Part shown: in pieces, positions 1 through 9,297 of the stretch
How positions within the stretch are numbered: position 1 is the first letter of the stretch
How the letters are laid out: every line of letters starts with the position of its first letter
Source of the DNA: Enterococcus sp. DIV0660C
Lineage (GTDB): Bacteria > Bacillota > Bacilli > Lactobacillales > Enterococcaceae
Length of the DNA stretch: 64,000 bases
Direction of reading: 5' to 3'
Assembly: GCF_017316125.1 (NCBI RefSeq)
Contig: NZ_JAFLWA010000010.1
Coordinates: 1-64,000 of the forward strand
Notes under the pieces: model-generated
Database searches by the model: none
The model's input: the letters and a program-made list of their open reading frames with translations, nothing else
Told to the model about the DNA's origin: nothing
Program-made: the position numbers and the translations under genes

Positions 1-29
1 TTGTCGTGACTCTTATTTTTGTTTTTTTT

Positions 30-590
30 TTAAAGTAAAAATTCTTTAAGTGCTTGGTTCACTGCACCAATTGGAAAACCAACAATGCTGTAATAATCGC
101 CACTTATTTCTTTAACAAATGCACCAGCAAAACTTTGTATGCCATAAGAACCAGCTTTATCCTGATAATCACCTGTTGCCAAATACGTATCGATTTCTTT
201 TTCAGTTAGTGGATAAAAAGTTACTTCAGCTTGCGCTAAAATTCTTTCTTCTCGTTCTTTCGATTTTAAGACAACAGCAGTATACACTTGATGTGTTTCC
301 CCACTTAGTGAGCGAAGCGTTGCTTTTGCATCGGCTAAATCCACTGGTTTCCCTAAAATTTTTTGATGATGAATAACCGTAGTGTCACTAGCAATCACTA
401 ATGTTTGTTCCGTTTGCTGCTCCACGACTGCTTGTGCTTTTTCATACGCCATTCGTTGAACGTACGCGATAGGGTCTTCACCGTCGATCGGTGTCTCATC
501 AATGTCAGCTGGTTGAATTGCAAACTCAGAAACTAAACGACTCAACAATTCCTTTCTTCGAGGAGATTGAGAAGCTAAGATTATTTTCAT
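30..590 (-). CDS. maf: Maf family nucleoside triphosphate pyrophosphatase
   Basis: This 186-aa protein is a cytosolic Maf/YhdE-type pyrophosphatase. The family hydrolyses non-canonical or pyrimidine NTPs (dTTP/UTP type) to the monophosphate plus PPi, a house-cleaning role. The N-terminal SQSPRR phosphate-binding loop is at residues 7-12, the SDT catalytic-Asp motif at about 68-70 and KPVD at about 81-84. Length is normal for the family. It is the last gene visible of the ymdB-ymcA-mutS-mutL run and begins only 21 bp after the mutL stop, so co-transcription is likely. Substrate preference (Maf versus YhdE) is not resolved by eye. Confidence 0.95.
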   Translation of the reverse strand: MKIILASQSPRRKELLSRLVSEFAIQPADIDETPIDGEDPIAYVQRMAYEKAQAVVEQQTEQTLVIASDTTVIHHQKILGKPVDLADAKATLRSLSGETHQVYTAVVLKSKEREERILAQAEVTFYPLTEKEIDTYLATGDYQDKAGSYGIQSFAGAFVKEISGDYYSIVGFPIGAVNQALKEFLL

Positions 591-611
591 TTTCTGCCTC
601 TTTCCTATTTT

Positions 612-2714
612 TTAATGTGGATCTTGGATACGTTTAAACATTCGCTCCATATCCGAGTTAGTAAAATGGATCAATACCGGTCGACCATGTGGGCAATTGA
701 ATGGATTTTCACATTGTGCTAAGTCCTTTAGTAATACGCGGGCTTGTGCTTCATTCAAATAATGATTTGCTTTGATTGAACGTTTACAGCTCATCATGAT
801 TGCCGTTGCTTCACGAAATTTTTTCACACTAACACTACCTGTTGTCAGCAGCATATCAATCATTTCTCTGATGATCGACTCTTCTTCGCCACTTGGATAC
901 CAAGTTGGATGTGCGCGAACAATGAAACTATTCTGCCCAAATTCTTCCAAATAAATCCCGGATTCTTCAAGCAAATGTTTCTTTTCTTTTAGTTTCAATG
1001 CGTCATTGTTAGGATAGTCCAAAACAAAAGGTACCAACAATTCCTGTAAGTCATTCGACACTTCGCCGATTTTTTCACGGAAATATTCGTACTTGATACG
1101 TTCCTGTGCCGCATGTTGATCGATAATATATAAGCCCGTACTACTTTGTGCAAATAGATAAGTGCCATGCATTTGTCCAAAATATTCCAGTTGTGGAAAG
1201 CGTTCAGTTACTTTTTCTGTTTCCAACTTTTGAATGGCTTGATCCAATGCCCGGCTATTTCCTTGACCAAATTCCGGATGCAAGGCAAGTTCGTCTTCGT
1301 AAACTTGTTCTGAGGCATTTCTTTCTACTGTTTGGGGTTGTTCTTCTTGAAATTCGACATTATCCACAGTGGATAATGTTTCTTCTGTGATTTTATCCAC
1401 AGACTTTTCTACAAAGTTTTCCACAGTATTTTCTTGTTTATCCACCATTTTCCCACCGTTTTCTGGATAATTCGTCGTTTCTTCAGAAAACGGAACAAAG
1501 TTTTCAACATTTTCCACAGAGTTATCAACAGTTTTTCCAAAATTAGGTTGTTTTGTTTCTTCCACATAAAAACTAGTTGTTTCTCGATCAAAATTTAGAC
1601 TTTGTGGTTTCTTTGGTTTTTCATCTTCAAATGCATAAGATAAATCAATTTCTGTTTGTTCGACTTTTGGCTGGTCTGTGACTTTCTTTTTAAATCGTAA
1701 ATTGTCTGCAGCACTAGGAATCAGATTTTCTTGACTAAGCGCTTCTTGGATTGCATTTGCTATCAAGTCAGTCAATTCTTTTTCTTTGGATAAGCGGACT
1801 TCTTGTTTTGTTGGATGAACATTTACATCTACTAATAGTGGGTCCATTTTGATTTCTAAAACAGCAATTGGATATCGACCAACCATCAATTTTGAGCCAT
1901 AACCAGCTACAATCGCTTTATTCAAAGCAAAGTTTCTGATATAGCGTCCGTTAATGATCGTTGATAAATAATTCCGGCTCGCACGAGTTACCTCTGGAAG
2001 CGAGACATAGCCCACCAGTTCGAAGTCTAAATCTTTTGCTTCGATTTTCAACATTTTTTTGGCAGTAGTTAAGCCATAAATACCAGCAATAGTCTGCTTG
2101 AGATCACCATTTCCCGCAGTAGCTAACATCTTATTGCCATCATGAATGAGACGAAAAGCAATATTTGGATGGCTTAACGCCAAGCGATTCACAATGTCCC
2201 CAATATTTGCGAGTTCTGTATGCAACGTTTTGACATATTTAAGGCGAGCAGGTGTGTTGAAAAAAAGATTGCTTACAGTAATCTTCGTTCCTTGACGTAA
2301 TGGTGCTGGGCGATGTTCCGTAACCTCCCCGCCTTTTAGTGCTACGAACGTTCCTTGATTTTCTTCTTGATTAGCTGTTTCAATCGTTAATTCTGAAACA
2401 GAAGCAATACTTGGAAGTGCTTCGCCACGAAAACCAAGTGTACGAATCCGAAATAAGTCATCTCGATTATGGATTTTACTTGTTGCATGACGCTTAAATG
2501 CACTTTCAACATCATCAGTCAAAATTCCCTCACCATTGTCTATCACTTGAATTGTTCGCAGACCAGCTTCTTCCACTAAGATATCGATTTGGCTGCTTCC
2601 TGCATCAATCGCATTTTCGACCAATTCTTTCACAACAGAGGCTGGGCGTTCGACAACCTCACCGGCTGCGATTTGATTGGCTAAACGTTCTGATAATTCT
2701 TGGATTTTCGCCAT
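612..2714 (-). CDS. mutL: DNA mismatch repair protein MutL
   Basis: This 700-aa protein couples MutS mismatch recognition to strand incision. The N-terminal GHKL ATPase is intact (ENAIDAGS at 33-40, DNGEGI near 60, HATSKI, GFRGEA). The C-terminal endonuclease domain carries DQHA(X)2E(X)4E (about residues 530-545) and CPHGRP near the end, so this is a nicking-competent MutL as expected for bacteria without MutH. The linker at about residues 340-480 is low-complexity and repeats V-D/E-N/K units. The DNA encoding that repeat contains an unusual cluster of DnaA-box-like 9-mers (see findings). It starts 17 bp after the mutS stop. Confidence 0.97.
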   Translation of the reverse strand: MAKIQELSERLANQIAAGEVVERPASVVKELVENAIDAGSSQIDILVEEAGLRTIQVIDNGEGILTDDVESAFKRHATSKIHNRDDLFRIRTLGFRGEALPSIASVSELTIETANQEENQGTFVALKGGEVTEHRPAPLRQGTKITVSNLFFNTPARLKYVKTLHTELANIGDIVNRLALSHPNIAFRLIHDGNKMLATAGNGDLKQTIAGIYGLTTAKKMLKIEAKDLDFELVGYVSLPEVTRASRNYLSTIINGRYIRNFALNKAIVAGYGSKLMVGRYPIAVLEIKMDPLLVDVNVHPTKQEVRLSKEKELTDLIANAIQEALSQENLIPSAADNLRFKKKVTDQPKVEQTEIDLSYAFEDEKPKKPQSLNFDRETTSFYVEETKQPNFGKTVDNSVENVENFVPFSEETTNYPENGGKMVDKQENTVENFVEKSVDKITEETLSTVDNVEFQEEQPQTVERNASEQVYEDELALHPEFGQGNSRALDQAIQKLETEKVTERFPQLEYFGQMHGTYLFAQSSTGLYIIDQHAAQERIKYEYFREKIGEVSNDLQELLVPFVLDYPNNDALKLKEKKHLLEESGIYLEEFGQNSFIVRAHPTWYPSGEEESIIREMIDMLLTTGSVSVKKFREATAIMMSCKRSIKANHYLNEAQARVLLKDLAQCENPFNCPHGRPVLIHFTNSDMERMFKRIQDPH
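1360..1530. repeat. Cluster of DnaA-box-like 9-mers inside mutL linker
   Basis: Eight 9-mers match the TTATCCACA DnaA-box consensus with at most one mismatch: 1360-1368 and 1393-1401 (perfect), 1417-1425 and 1510-1518 (TTTTCCACA), 1438-1446 (TTATCCACC), 1522-1530 (TTATCAACA), and on the minus strand 1368-1376 and 1462-1470. The first two sites on opposite strands overlap to make a near-palindrome at 1360-1376. The repeats also encode recurrent V-D/E-N/K peptides in MutL, so they may be driven by protein sequence. Binding by DnaA is not shown. Confidence 0.6.
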
Positions 2715-2731
2715 GGGTCTACGCCTTCTTT

Positions 2732-5350
2732 CTAAAGTTGTTTTTGTAATTCATATAATTTATTCAGTGCATCCATTGGCGTCATTTCTAATAAATTAAG
2801 TTTCTTCAATGATGTCACAACTTCTTGTTCTCCATCTGACAATTCAGCAAATAGAGAAAGTTGTTGTGTTTCCTCATTTACTTGTGCTTCCGAGATTTGT
2901 GCAGGCCGTTCCTGCATCTCCACAACAGATTTAACTGGTTCAACAGGGATTTGATGATGCTTTTCTTCCCCAGATTCAAGTGTTGCTAAAATCGTTGATG
3001 CTCGTTTCAACAAGTCTGTTGGTAATCCTGCAATTTTCGCCACATGGATTCCATAACTTTTATCAGCTGGACCTTCCATCATTTTATGAAGAAAGACAAC
3101 TTCCCCGTCTTTTTCAACTGCTCCGACATGAACATTCTTCAATTGAGAGAGTTCTTCGTCTAAGACTGTTAGTTCATGATAATGCGTCGAGAAAAGTGTT
3201 TTTGCCTGAACATTTTGATGAATATATTCAATGATTGCTTGTGCTAGTGCCATCCCATCGTATGTCGCCGTTCCACGACCCAGCTCATCAAATAAAATCA
3301 AGCTATTTGGTGTAGCATTGCGCAGTGCTTGATTGGCTTCCATCATTTCAACCATGAAAGTACTTTGACCAGCAATCAAGTCATCGCTCGCTCCAATTCG
3401 AGTAAAGATTTGATCAAAAATCGGTAAAACAGCTTTCTGTGCCGGAACAAAACACCCCATTTGTGCCATGATGACAGTTAATGCAAGTTGGCGCATATAT
3501 GTGCTTTTCCCTGACATATTCGGCCCTGTGATTAACAGAATCATCTCTTGTTCGTCCATCTCGACACTATTTGGAATGTATTCTTGGTGGCCTAGTACTT
3601 TTTCAACTACTGGATGCCTACCTTCTTGAATACATAATTGTTGACTATTATTCGTTAAGACTGGACGAACATATTGGTAACGTTCACTGATTGTCGCAAA
3701 GCTTTGTAAAACATCAACTGTACTGATTGATTTTGCCAATGTTTGTAAAGGTTGAATAGCTTTTTTCACTTCTTCACGAACAGCTAAAAATAGTTGGTAT
3801 TCTAAATCGACAGACTTTTCTTCGGCTTCAAGGATTTGAGTTTCTAGTTCTTTTAACTCTGGCGTAATAAAGCGTTCTGCATTTGCTAATGTTTGTTTCC
3901 GCTCATACTTGCCTTCTTCTAAGCTCGCTAAGTTTGATTTTGTAATTTCGATATAATACCCAAACACACGATTAAACCCAACTTTTAAGTTTTTGATTCC
4001 AGTTTCTTTTCGTTCCCGAGCTTCTAGTTCAGCTAGCCATTGTTTCCCGTTTTTCATGGCTGAACGATAGGCGTCTAATTGTTCATTGAATCCATCGCGA
4101 ATCACGTTACCTTCTGTGATTTGTAATGGAGGATCTTCATTGATTGCTTGGTTGATTAGCTGAACAAGGCCTTCCATTGGTTGCATTTTTTCTAATAGTG
4201 CTTGCCATTGTCCTTGGTCGATTCCTTCAATCAGTTGACGAATCATTGGCACTTGTTCAAGTGACGTCTTCAATTGAATCAAATCGCGACCATTCACATT
4301 TCCAAATGCCACTCGGCCGGCTAAGCGCTCTAAGTCATAAACTTTAGTCAACGCACTTTGCAGATCAATTCGTTCAAAATAACTATCAACTAAAGAAGCA
4401 ACCATCTCTTGGCGGGTATTGATTGCATGTGATTGAATCAATGGTCGATCAAGCCATTGTTTGAGCATGCGACCACCCATTGCCGTTTTGGTTTCATCTA
4501 ATAACCACAATAAAGTCCCATGTTTTTTACCTGTTCGGATCGACTGACTTAATTCCAAATTGAATTTGGAATAATAGTCCATTTTTAAATAGTGATCTGG
4601 TTGATATTCCACTGCGTTTTGAATATGGGCTAAACTTCTCTTTTGCGTCACCGCTAAGTAAGTCAATAGCTTTCCTGTCACTTCTTTTTCAAGTCCATCT
4701 GTTATTTCACGCGTCAAAAAATTAAATTCGGCATTTTCTTCCAATGTCTCTTGAGAAGAAAAAACTAAACCCAAACGAATACTTAATTGTTCACGTAAGC
4801 TAACAGAAATCTCTGTGCCCAATACTAATTCTTTTGTCTGCAATGCAGAAGTTTCATTTAAAACGCCTTCTTCATCAAAAAGATGTGCTGTTTTTAACTC
4901 GCCAGTGCTCAAATCAACATAGGCAAAACCAAACTCATCACCTTCTTGTACAACAGCAGTCAAGTAATTATTATCTTTTGCAGAAAGACCTTTACTGTCC
5001 ATAACTGTTCCTGGTGTCACTAACTGAACAACTTCACGTTTAACCATGCCTTTCGTTGTTTTTGGATCTTCAACTTGTTCACAAATGGCCACTTTATAGC
5101 CTTTTTCAACCAAACTATCGATATACCCTTGTGCAGCGTGATGTGGCACGCCGCACATTGGGATTGGATCATCCGCATTGCGATTTCGGCTCGTTAACGT
5201 TAGCTCTAGTAGCTGTGAAACTTGGATTGCATCTTCATAAAATAGTTCATAAAAATCACCAAGACGATAAAACAAAAAAGCATCTTGGTATTGTGCCTTA
5301 ATGCTTAGATATTGTTCCATCATTGGTGTGTTCTTTGTTTTTTGAGGCAT
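2732..5350 (-). CDS. mutS: DNA mismatch repair protein MutS
   Basis: This 872-aa mismatch sensor has the mismatch-wedge FYE motif at residues 33-35, then connector, core and clamp domains. The ABC-type ATPase has Walker [10 protein letters not shown] at about residue 610 and DELGRGT as the Walker B region, followed by a helix-turn-helix dimerisation tail. Length is typical for MutS1. The start ATG has a strong GAGGAGG ribosome site 5-7 bp upstream. The first 53 bp overlap the 3' end of ymcA, much more than the usual 1-4 bp stop-start overlap. Confidence 0.97.
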   Translation of the reverse strand: MPQKTKNTPMMEQYLSIKAQYQDAFLFYRLGDFYELFYEDAIQVSQLLELTLTSRNRNADDPIPMCGVPHHAAQGYIDSLVEKGYKVAICEQVEDPKTTKGMVKREVVQLVTPGTVMDSKGLSAKDNNYLTAVVQEGDEFGFAYVDLSTGELKTAHLFDEEGVLNETSALQTKELVLGTEISVSLREQLSIRLGLVFSSQETLEENAEFNFLTREITDGLEKEVTGKLLTYLAVTQKRSLAHIQNAVEYQPDHYLKMDYYSKFNLELSQSIRTGKKHGTLLWLLDETKTAMGGRMLKQWLDRPLIQSHAINTRQEMVASLVDSYFERIDLQSALTKVYDLERLAGRVAFGNVNGRDLIQLKTSLEQVPMIRQLIEGIDQGQWQALLEKMQPMEGLVQLINQAINEDPPLQITEGNVIRDGFNEQLDAYRSAMKNGKQWLAELEARERKETGIKNLKVGFNRVFGYYIEITKSNLASLEEGKYERKQTLANAERFITPELKELETQILEAEEKSVDLEYQLFLAVREEVKKAIQPLQTLAKSISTVDVLQSFATISERYQYVRPVLTNNSQQLCIQEGRHPVVEKVLGHQEYIPNSVEMDEQEMILLITGPNMSGKSTYMRQLALTVIMAQMGCFVPAQKAVLPIFDQIFTRIGASDDLIAGQSTFMVEMMEANQALRNATPNSLILFDELGRGTATYDGMALAQAIIEYIHQNVQAKTLFSTHYHELTVLDEELSQLKNVHVGAVEKDGEVVFLHKMMEGPADKSYGIHVAKIAGLPTDLLKRASTILATLESGEEKHHQIPVEPVKSVVEMQERPAQISEAQVNEETQQLSLFAELSDGEQEVVTSLKKLNLLEMTPMDALNKLYELQKQL

Positions 5351-5717
5351 TGTTTTCCTCCTCTAATAATTCATTGATTTCATCTTGAATCAACCCAGTC
5401 AAATAGTGTAAAAGATCATTTGCCTCTAGTAATTGGCGACGATATGCAATCACTAAAGGATGTTGTTCAAATGTTTTTGTCAATTGATTCGCACGAGCAA
5501 TTGCTGCTTGCTCAGCAATCACTTTACCATAATGACCAAATTGGACTGCCTCTTTTTGCGCCACTTTGATCTCCTCGGTCAATTCTTTTAAATAGTTATT
5601 TTGATTTACTTTTTCTTCTAATTCCTTATAGCGAACAATAATTTCGTTTTTACCTAGAAGTTTCGTCAGTTGGTCAACTGTTTCTTGTATTTCTGGTTCA
5701 TTTTCTAAAAAAGCCAT
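5298..5717 (-). CDS. ymcA: YmcA/RicA (YlbF-YmcA family) protein
   Basis: This 139-aa mainly helical protein of the YlbF/YmcA family is close in length to B. subtilis YmcA (RicA). In Bacillus, RicA forms a complex with YlbF and YaaT that affects RNase Y-dependent mRNA maturation and phosphorelay output. That partnership here is inference, since no YlbF or YaaT is in the window. The protein has a charged coiled N-terminal half, a central [19 protein letters not shown]-type helix and an acidic, Asn/Lys-rich tail. The tail is encoded in the 53-bp overlap with mutS. It sits between ymdB and mutS, the same neighbourhood as in Bacillus. Confidence 0.85.
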   Translation of the reverse strand: MAFLENEPEIQETVDQLTKLLGKNEIIVRYKELEEKVNQNNYLKELTEEIKVAQKEAVQFGHYGKVIAEQAAIARANQLTKTFEQHPLVIAYRRQLLEANDLLHYLTGLIQDEINELLEEENNASKNKEHTNDGTISKH

Positions 5718-5726
5718 TGATCTACC

Positions 5727-6524
5727 TCACTCCATAAATGGTCGGTCGTCATTGATTTGGATCAATTGAATGTCTTTTGCTTTTCCAGTTGTATCGTCAA
5801 TCTCCAGCAAGCAACCACATAAAATAGCACGACCTTCTTCCACAACTTCAAAGCGCTTTGGCATTGCTGTTAAAAATTTTTCGATAACCACGTCACGACG
5901 CATTCCTAAAATACCATCGTATGGACCTGTCATACCGACATCCGTTAAGTAAGCTGTTCCATTTGGTAGAATACGTGCATCATTTGTCTGAACATGTGTA
6001 TGTGTTCCCACAACGGCTGACACTTCACCATCTAAAAACCAGCCCATTGCTTGTTTTTCACTAGTCGTTTCTCCATGAAAATCAACAAAAATGATTGGCG
6101 TTCTTTTTCGTGCTTCAGCAACTAGTGCTTGCATTTTACGAAATGGGTCATCCAAATCAGTCATAAATGAACGAGCTTGCATATTGATAACGGCAAGTTC
6201 CACTTGATTGACTTTGACAAATACCATTCCTTGACCTGGTGTTCCTTCTGGAAAGTTCGCTGGACGAACCATTTTTTTCGCGTCATCAATAAATTCAAAA
6301 ATACCGCGATTGTCCCATGTATGATTTCCCATAGTCACAACGTCAACACCATCTTGTAAAAGTTTTTTATAAATTTTTTCCGTGATACCTCTTCCAGAAG
6401 CAGCATTTTCACCATTCACGATAGTTACTTGTGGACGATATTTTTTCTTCAAACGAGGGACATATTCCGTAATCATTTCTCTTCCCATAGATCCCACTAC
6501 ATCACCAATAAACAATACCCGCAC
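5727..6524 (-). CDS. ymdB: YmdB-family metallophosphoesterase
   Basis: This 265-aa calcineurin-like metallophosphoesterase of the YmdB (TIGR00282) family is known in Bacillus as a 2',3'-cyclic nucleotide phosphodiesterase affecting biofilm and motility decisions. The metal-binding motifs are in order: GDVVG (7-11), NGENAA (about 38-43), GNHTWDN (about 66-72), the FHGE region and GTHTHVQTND. The family length is about 264 aa. It is the first gene of the ymdB-ymcA-mutS-mutL-maf run and ends 9 bp before ymcA starts. A TATAAT-like -10 lies on the minus strand upstream (about 6556-6562) without a convincing -35. Confidence 0.93.
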   Translation of the reverse strand: MRVLFIGDVVGSMGREMITEYVPRLKKKYRPQVTIVNGENAASGRGITEKIYKKLLQDGVDVVTMGNHTWDNRGIFEFIDDAKKMVRPANFPEGTPGQGMVFVKVNQVELAVINMQARSFMTDLDDPFRKMQALVAEARKRTPIIFVDFHGETTSEKQAMGWFLDGEVSAVVGTHTHVQTNDARILPNGTAYLTDVGMTGPYDGILGMRRDVVIEKFLTAMPKRFEVVEEGRAILCGCLLEIDDTTGKAKDIQLIQINDDRPFME

Positions 6525-6635
6525 ATTGATTCCTCTTCTCTTTTAACATCATTCTATTATTATAGTAGTTTTTTTTAAGAAAGAAAAGCTCTCTGAGAAG
6601 GTTGTAACCATGAGTCATAAGACAAACTGTGGAAC

Positions 6636-6672
6636 AAAAAAGCCCGAGACTTTCTTTCGTCTCGGACTTCTT
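6636..6672 (-). terminator. Rho-independent terminator after HAD gene
   Basis: CCGAGAC (6644-6650) pairs with GTCTCGG (6659-6665). The stem extends by A/T pairs, and on the minus strand a run of Us follows (complement of 6636-6641). It ends the minus-strand HAD transcript, which stops at 6720. Confidence 0.85.
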
Positions 6673-6719
6673 ATCAAGGGCTAGTCATCAATGTTTGATT
6701 ACTCATTGACTAATTGTAT

Positions 6720-7493
6720 TTAAATTACAGCTAATTTTTTGAGTGCTTTCCAAATACCATCTTGATCAGTCGTATCAGTCACCAAATCGGCTGTAGCTTG
6801 AACTTCTGCTGACGCATTTCCCATTGCCACACCAATACCCGATTCACGTAACATTTCTCGATCATTCAATCCATCGCCAAAACTGATGATGGATTCGCGT
6901 GGAATTCCGACTTGGTCTGCCAAATGAAGGATCGTTGCAGCTTTTGAACCATCATGAGGCACAACATCTACACTGTTTTCATGCCAACGAACAAAACGAA
7001 GTTTGTCGTATTTTTGAAACTGTGTGTCATAACTTTTATTGAAGAATGCTAAAGCTTGATAAATGTCTTGATCTTCAACAAAAAATTGATCCAATTCAGG
7101 CAACACCGCGCCAAAGGAATGCATCGCTTCTTCCATGATTTGAACATCATTAGAAGAAGATCGCTTCATATTATCCAAACTAACAAACGCTGTATCAATT
7201 TCTTTTGTCTGAGCTTCTTCAACAAACGTGTCTAGCTGGTCACGATCCAACAAATTTTTGTAAACTTGTTCATGATCCAAGAATCCAGCTGCGCCATTAC
7301 ACAAAATATAATTTTCAAATTCTAATTCACGAATAATTTCTTGCGCATGAAAACGACTACGCCCTGTTGCGATTGTCACTAAATGTCCTGCTCGTCGCAA
7401 TTGTTGCAATGCTTCTCTTGTGCTATCTAATGCTTGTTTGTTTGTGTCCAATAACGTTCCGTCAATATCAAAGGCAAATAAGCTTCGTTCCAT
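6720..7493 (-). CDS. HAD superfamily Cof-type phosphatase
   Basis: This 257-aa cytosolic HAD hydrolase is of the Cof/IIB subfamily. Motif I DIDGTLLD is at residues 9-16, motif II is the ATGRS region at about 42-46, and the C-terminal motif IV is FGDGLNDREML near residue 205. Members dephosphorylate sugar phosphates, flavin or pyridoxal phosphates, and the substrate cannot be read from sequence. It follows the AlkD-like gene on the same strand with a 19-bp gap and is closed by a terminator. A second, distinct Cof-type HAD lies at 26534-27343. Confidence 0.9.
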   Translation of the reverse strand: MERSLFAFDIDGTLLDTNKQALDSTREALQQLRRAGHLVTIATGRSRFHAQEIIRELEFENYILCNGAAGFLDHEQVYKNLLDRDQLDTFVEEAQTKEIDTAFVSLDNMKRSSSNDVQIMEEAMHSFGAVLPELDQFFVEDQDIYQALAFFNKSYDTQFQKYDKLRFVRWHENSVDVVPHDGSKAATILHLADQVGIPRESIISFGDGLNDREMLRESGIGVAMGNASAEVQATADLVTDTTDQDGIWKALKKLAVI

Positions 7494-7512
7494 GTCTGAT
7501 CGTCTCGCTTTC

Positions 7513-8151
7513 TTATAGATATTTGCTTGCTTCTCTTACTGCCAACTTACTGAATGTTTCGTGTTCTAATAAATCTTTTACCCAGCCGGGATTCGTTTTG
7601 CTGTAATCGCGCAAGGCCCAGCCAATCCCTTTTTGAATAAAAAATTCGTTTGTTTTTATATCTTGTAGGATCGCTTTTTTCAATAGTGACTGGTTTACCT
7701 TTTCTTTTAATCCTAACTGTAAAGTAATTGCGATCCTTCGTAACCAAAAATCTTCTTGCTGAATGAATAGGTTAAACACTTGCTCTAGCTGATCTGGATG
7801 TGCCATACACCACGTCGTGTATACTTTACGCCAAGAATCAATACTGTCCCACCACTCTTTTTCTTGTACAAGTGATAACAACATTACCAAGTCAGAAAAT
7901 GCCAGACGTTTCACATGAAGTTGAATCAGCTCGATTGCTACATATTGATACTCTCTTTCTGATTTTTGATAATATTTTTTTGCAAGTGACAAAATTTCTG
8001 TTACTTCTAGTTGTTTGCTTTGCGCCAGAAACATTTTTTGTAAACGCGCGCGTTCTGGTTTTGGCACACCTGCAAAAATGAAATGATTTTTCATGTACTT
8101 TTCCATGGTTACAGCCTGTTCTTCATTTTTAGGAAAAATAAGTTCGTCCAA
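7513..8151 (-). CDS. AlkD-like DNA alkylation repair protein
   Basis: This 212-aa all-helical protein resembles the HEAT-repeat DNA alkylation repair family (AlkC/AlkD-like glycosylases that remove 3- and 7-methylpurines). Family-like features are the N-terminal F-x-G-V-P-K-P-E-R segment, a Y-x-x-S-E-R-E-Y-Q-Y-V helix, W-W-D-S/ID, and the C-terminal QKGIGWALRDYSKTNP segment, which matches the family's closing repeats. I chose the TTG at 8149-8151 because GGAGGA sits 7 bp upstream. A 30-bp upstream extension starting at another TTG lacks a ribosome site and would place this site inside the coding region. Confidence 0.85.
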   Translation of the reverse strand: MDELIFPKNEEQAVTMEKYMKNHFIFAGVPKPERARLQKMFLAQSKQLEVTEILSLAKKYYQKSEREYQYVAIELIQLHVKRLAFSDLVMLLSLVQEKEWWDSIDSWRKVYTTWCMAHPDQLEQVFNLFIQQEDFWLRRIAITLQLGLKEKVNQSLLKKAILQDIKTNEFFIQKGIGWALRDYSKTNPGWVKDLLEHETFSKLAVREASKYL

Positions 8152-8327
8152 GTTAGCTCCTCCGCTCAAAATAATAAGCAATTCACTTTTACAGTTTCCT
8201 TACCATTTCACGATTTATTTTTATTTTAAAAGTGCCCCTTTATTGTCAGTTAAATCGATTGGACAGATACCTTCTCATTTTATAGAGCATACGATCGTTT
8301 GTAAAGCGTTTTTACGCGTTTCTCTAC

Positions 8328-8357
8328 TTGACACTTGCCCTTTACATCAACTATACT
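8328..8357 (+). promoter_or_regulatory. rpsD promoter
   Basis: The -35 TTGACA (8328-8333) and -10 TATACT (8352-8357) are separated by 18 bp. Predicted start is near 8364, giving a leader of about 180 nt before the rpsD ATG. Confidence 0.75.
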
Positions 8358-8363
8358 GTAATT

Positions 8364-8543
8364 TGTGTAAAATAATGCAGCAGGAAAATAATAGCTCGTC
8401 CCTAGTTTGTTGCCCCGTTTCGGGTTCAATTGTGTAACCGCGGCTGCAAAGGTGAAGATTGAAGAACAAACTATACGAATATGAATTTTTTAACGGATTA
8501 TTTTACTCCAAAAACTAAACTTAATTTATTGGAGGAAATCTCA
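8364..8543 (+). promoter_or_regulatory. Structured rpsD leader, probable S4 autoregulatory site
   Basis: The long 5' leader of rpsD contains a distant stem TAGTTTGTT (8403-8411) with AACAAACTA (8465-8473). It encloses a small GC hairpin (CCCCG/CGGG around 8413-8424) and a CCGCGG segment. In Firmicutes, S4 represses its own single-gene rpsD mRNA by binding a pseudoknotted leader. Position, length and architecture fit that, but the match to the known motif was not computed. Confidence 0.6.
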
Positions 8544-9155
8544 ATGTCTCGTTATACTGGACCATCATGGAAAATTTCTCGTCGCCTAGGTATTTCATTA
8601 TCAGGCACAGGTAAAGAATTAGCACGTCGCCCTTACGCACCAGGTCAACACGGACCTAACAGCCGTGGCAAACAATCTGAATACGGCATGCAATTAACTG
8701 AAAAACAAAAACTTCGTCACATGTACGGAATGAACGAACGTCAATTCCGTAACTTGTTCGTTAAAGCTAGCAAAATCAAAGAAGGTAAACACGGTGTTAA
8801 CTTCATGATCTTACTAGAACAACGTTTAGACAATGTTGTTTACCGTCTAGGTCTTGCAACTACACGTCGTCAAGCACGTCAATTAGTTAACCATGGCCAC
8901 ATCACTGTTGATGGCAAACGTGTTGATATTCCATCATACCACGTAGAAATCGGTCAAGTAATCGGTGTTCGTGAAAAATCACAAAACATCGTAACTGTTA
9001 AAGAAGCTGTAGAAGCTACTGTTGGACGTCCAGCATTTGTAAGCTTTGACGCTGAAAAATTGGAAGGTTCATTAACTCGTTTACCAGAACGTGACGAACT
9101 TTATCCAGAAATCGACGAAGCTCTTGTCGTTGAATACTACAACCAAAGCCTATAA
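8544..9155 (+). CDS. rpsD: 30S ribosomal protein S4
   Basis: This 203-aa S4 has the standard length. It begins [15 protein letters not shown] and carries the S4 RNA-binding domain ([15 protein letters not shown] with [13 protein letters not shown]) in its second half. S4 nucleates 16S 5'-domain assembly. The start is the ATG after GGAGG (about 8531-8535); the reading frame opens 21 codons earlier, but that part is leader. The N-terminus has no zinc cysteines (C-minus paralogue form). It is monocistronic, as usual in Firmicutes, with its own promoter, leader and terminator. Confidence 0.98.
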   Translation: MSRYTGPSWKISRRLGISLSGTGKELARRPYAPGQHGPNSRGKQSEYGMQLTEKQKLRHMYGMNERQFRNLFVKASKIKEGKHGVNFMILLEQRLDNVVYRLGLATTRRQARQLVNHGHITVDGKRVDIPSYHVEIGQVIGVREKSQNIVTVKEAVEATVGRPAFVSFDAEKLEGSLTRLPERDELYPEIDEALVVEYYNQSL

Positions 9156-9166
9156 TTCATGGCTTC

Positions 9167-9213
9167 AAAACCAAAGCAACCATTTTCGGATGGTTGGCTT
9201 TGGTTTTTTTTTT
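9167..9213 (+). terminator. rpsD terminator
   Basis: A long stem pairs AACCAAAG (9169-9176) with CTTTGGTT (9198-9205), with the inner ACCAT/ATGGT arm, followed by about ten Ts to 9213. It is a strong intrinsic terminator on the plus strand. Confidence 0.92.
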
Positions 9214-9223
9214 GCAAAAATAC

Positions 9224-9285
9224 TTTACAAACTAACTTTTTTCTTCTAAACTATCGTTAACCAAAACAAAAATTAAAGTTAACGA
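9224..9285 (+). promoter_or_regulatory. bioY promoter with BirA-type operator
   Basis: The -35 TTTACA (9224-9229) and -10 TAAACT (9247-9252) are 17 bp apart. Directly downstream, over the predicted start site, is the inverted repeat TCGTTAAC (9254-9261)-N16-GTTAACGA (9278-9285). That layout (GTTAAC half-sites about 16 bp apart) is the known form of BirA biotin-repressor operators in Firmicutes, upstream of a biotin transporter. BirA itself is not in the window. Confidence 0.8.
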
Positions 9286-9297
9286 AAAGAGGAAATT

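Noticed and set aside
8299-8318. Possible catabolite-response (cre) palindrome before the rpsD promoter.
   Set aside because: The central CG is displaced by one base relative to the consensus, so it does not fit a real cre site.
8364-8543. T-box or amino-acid riboswitch in the rpsD leader because of the CCGCGG element.
   Set aside because: The T-box 14-nt core and terminator are absent; S4 autoregulation explains position and structure better.
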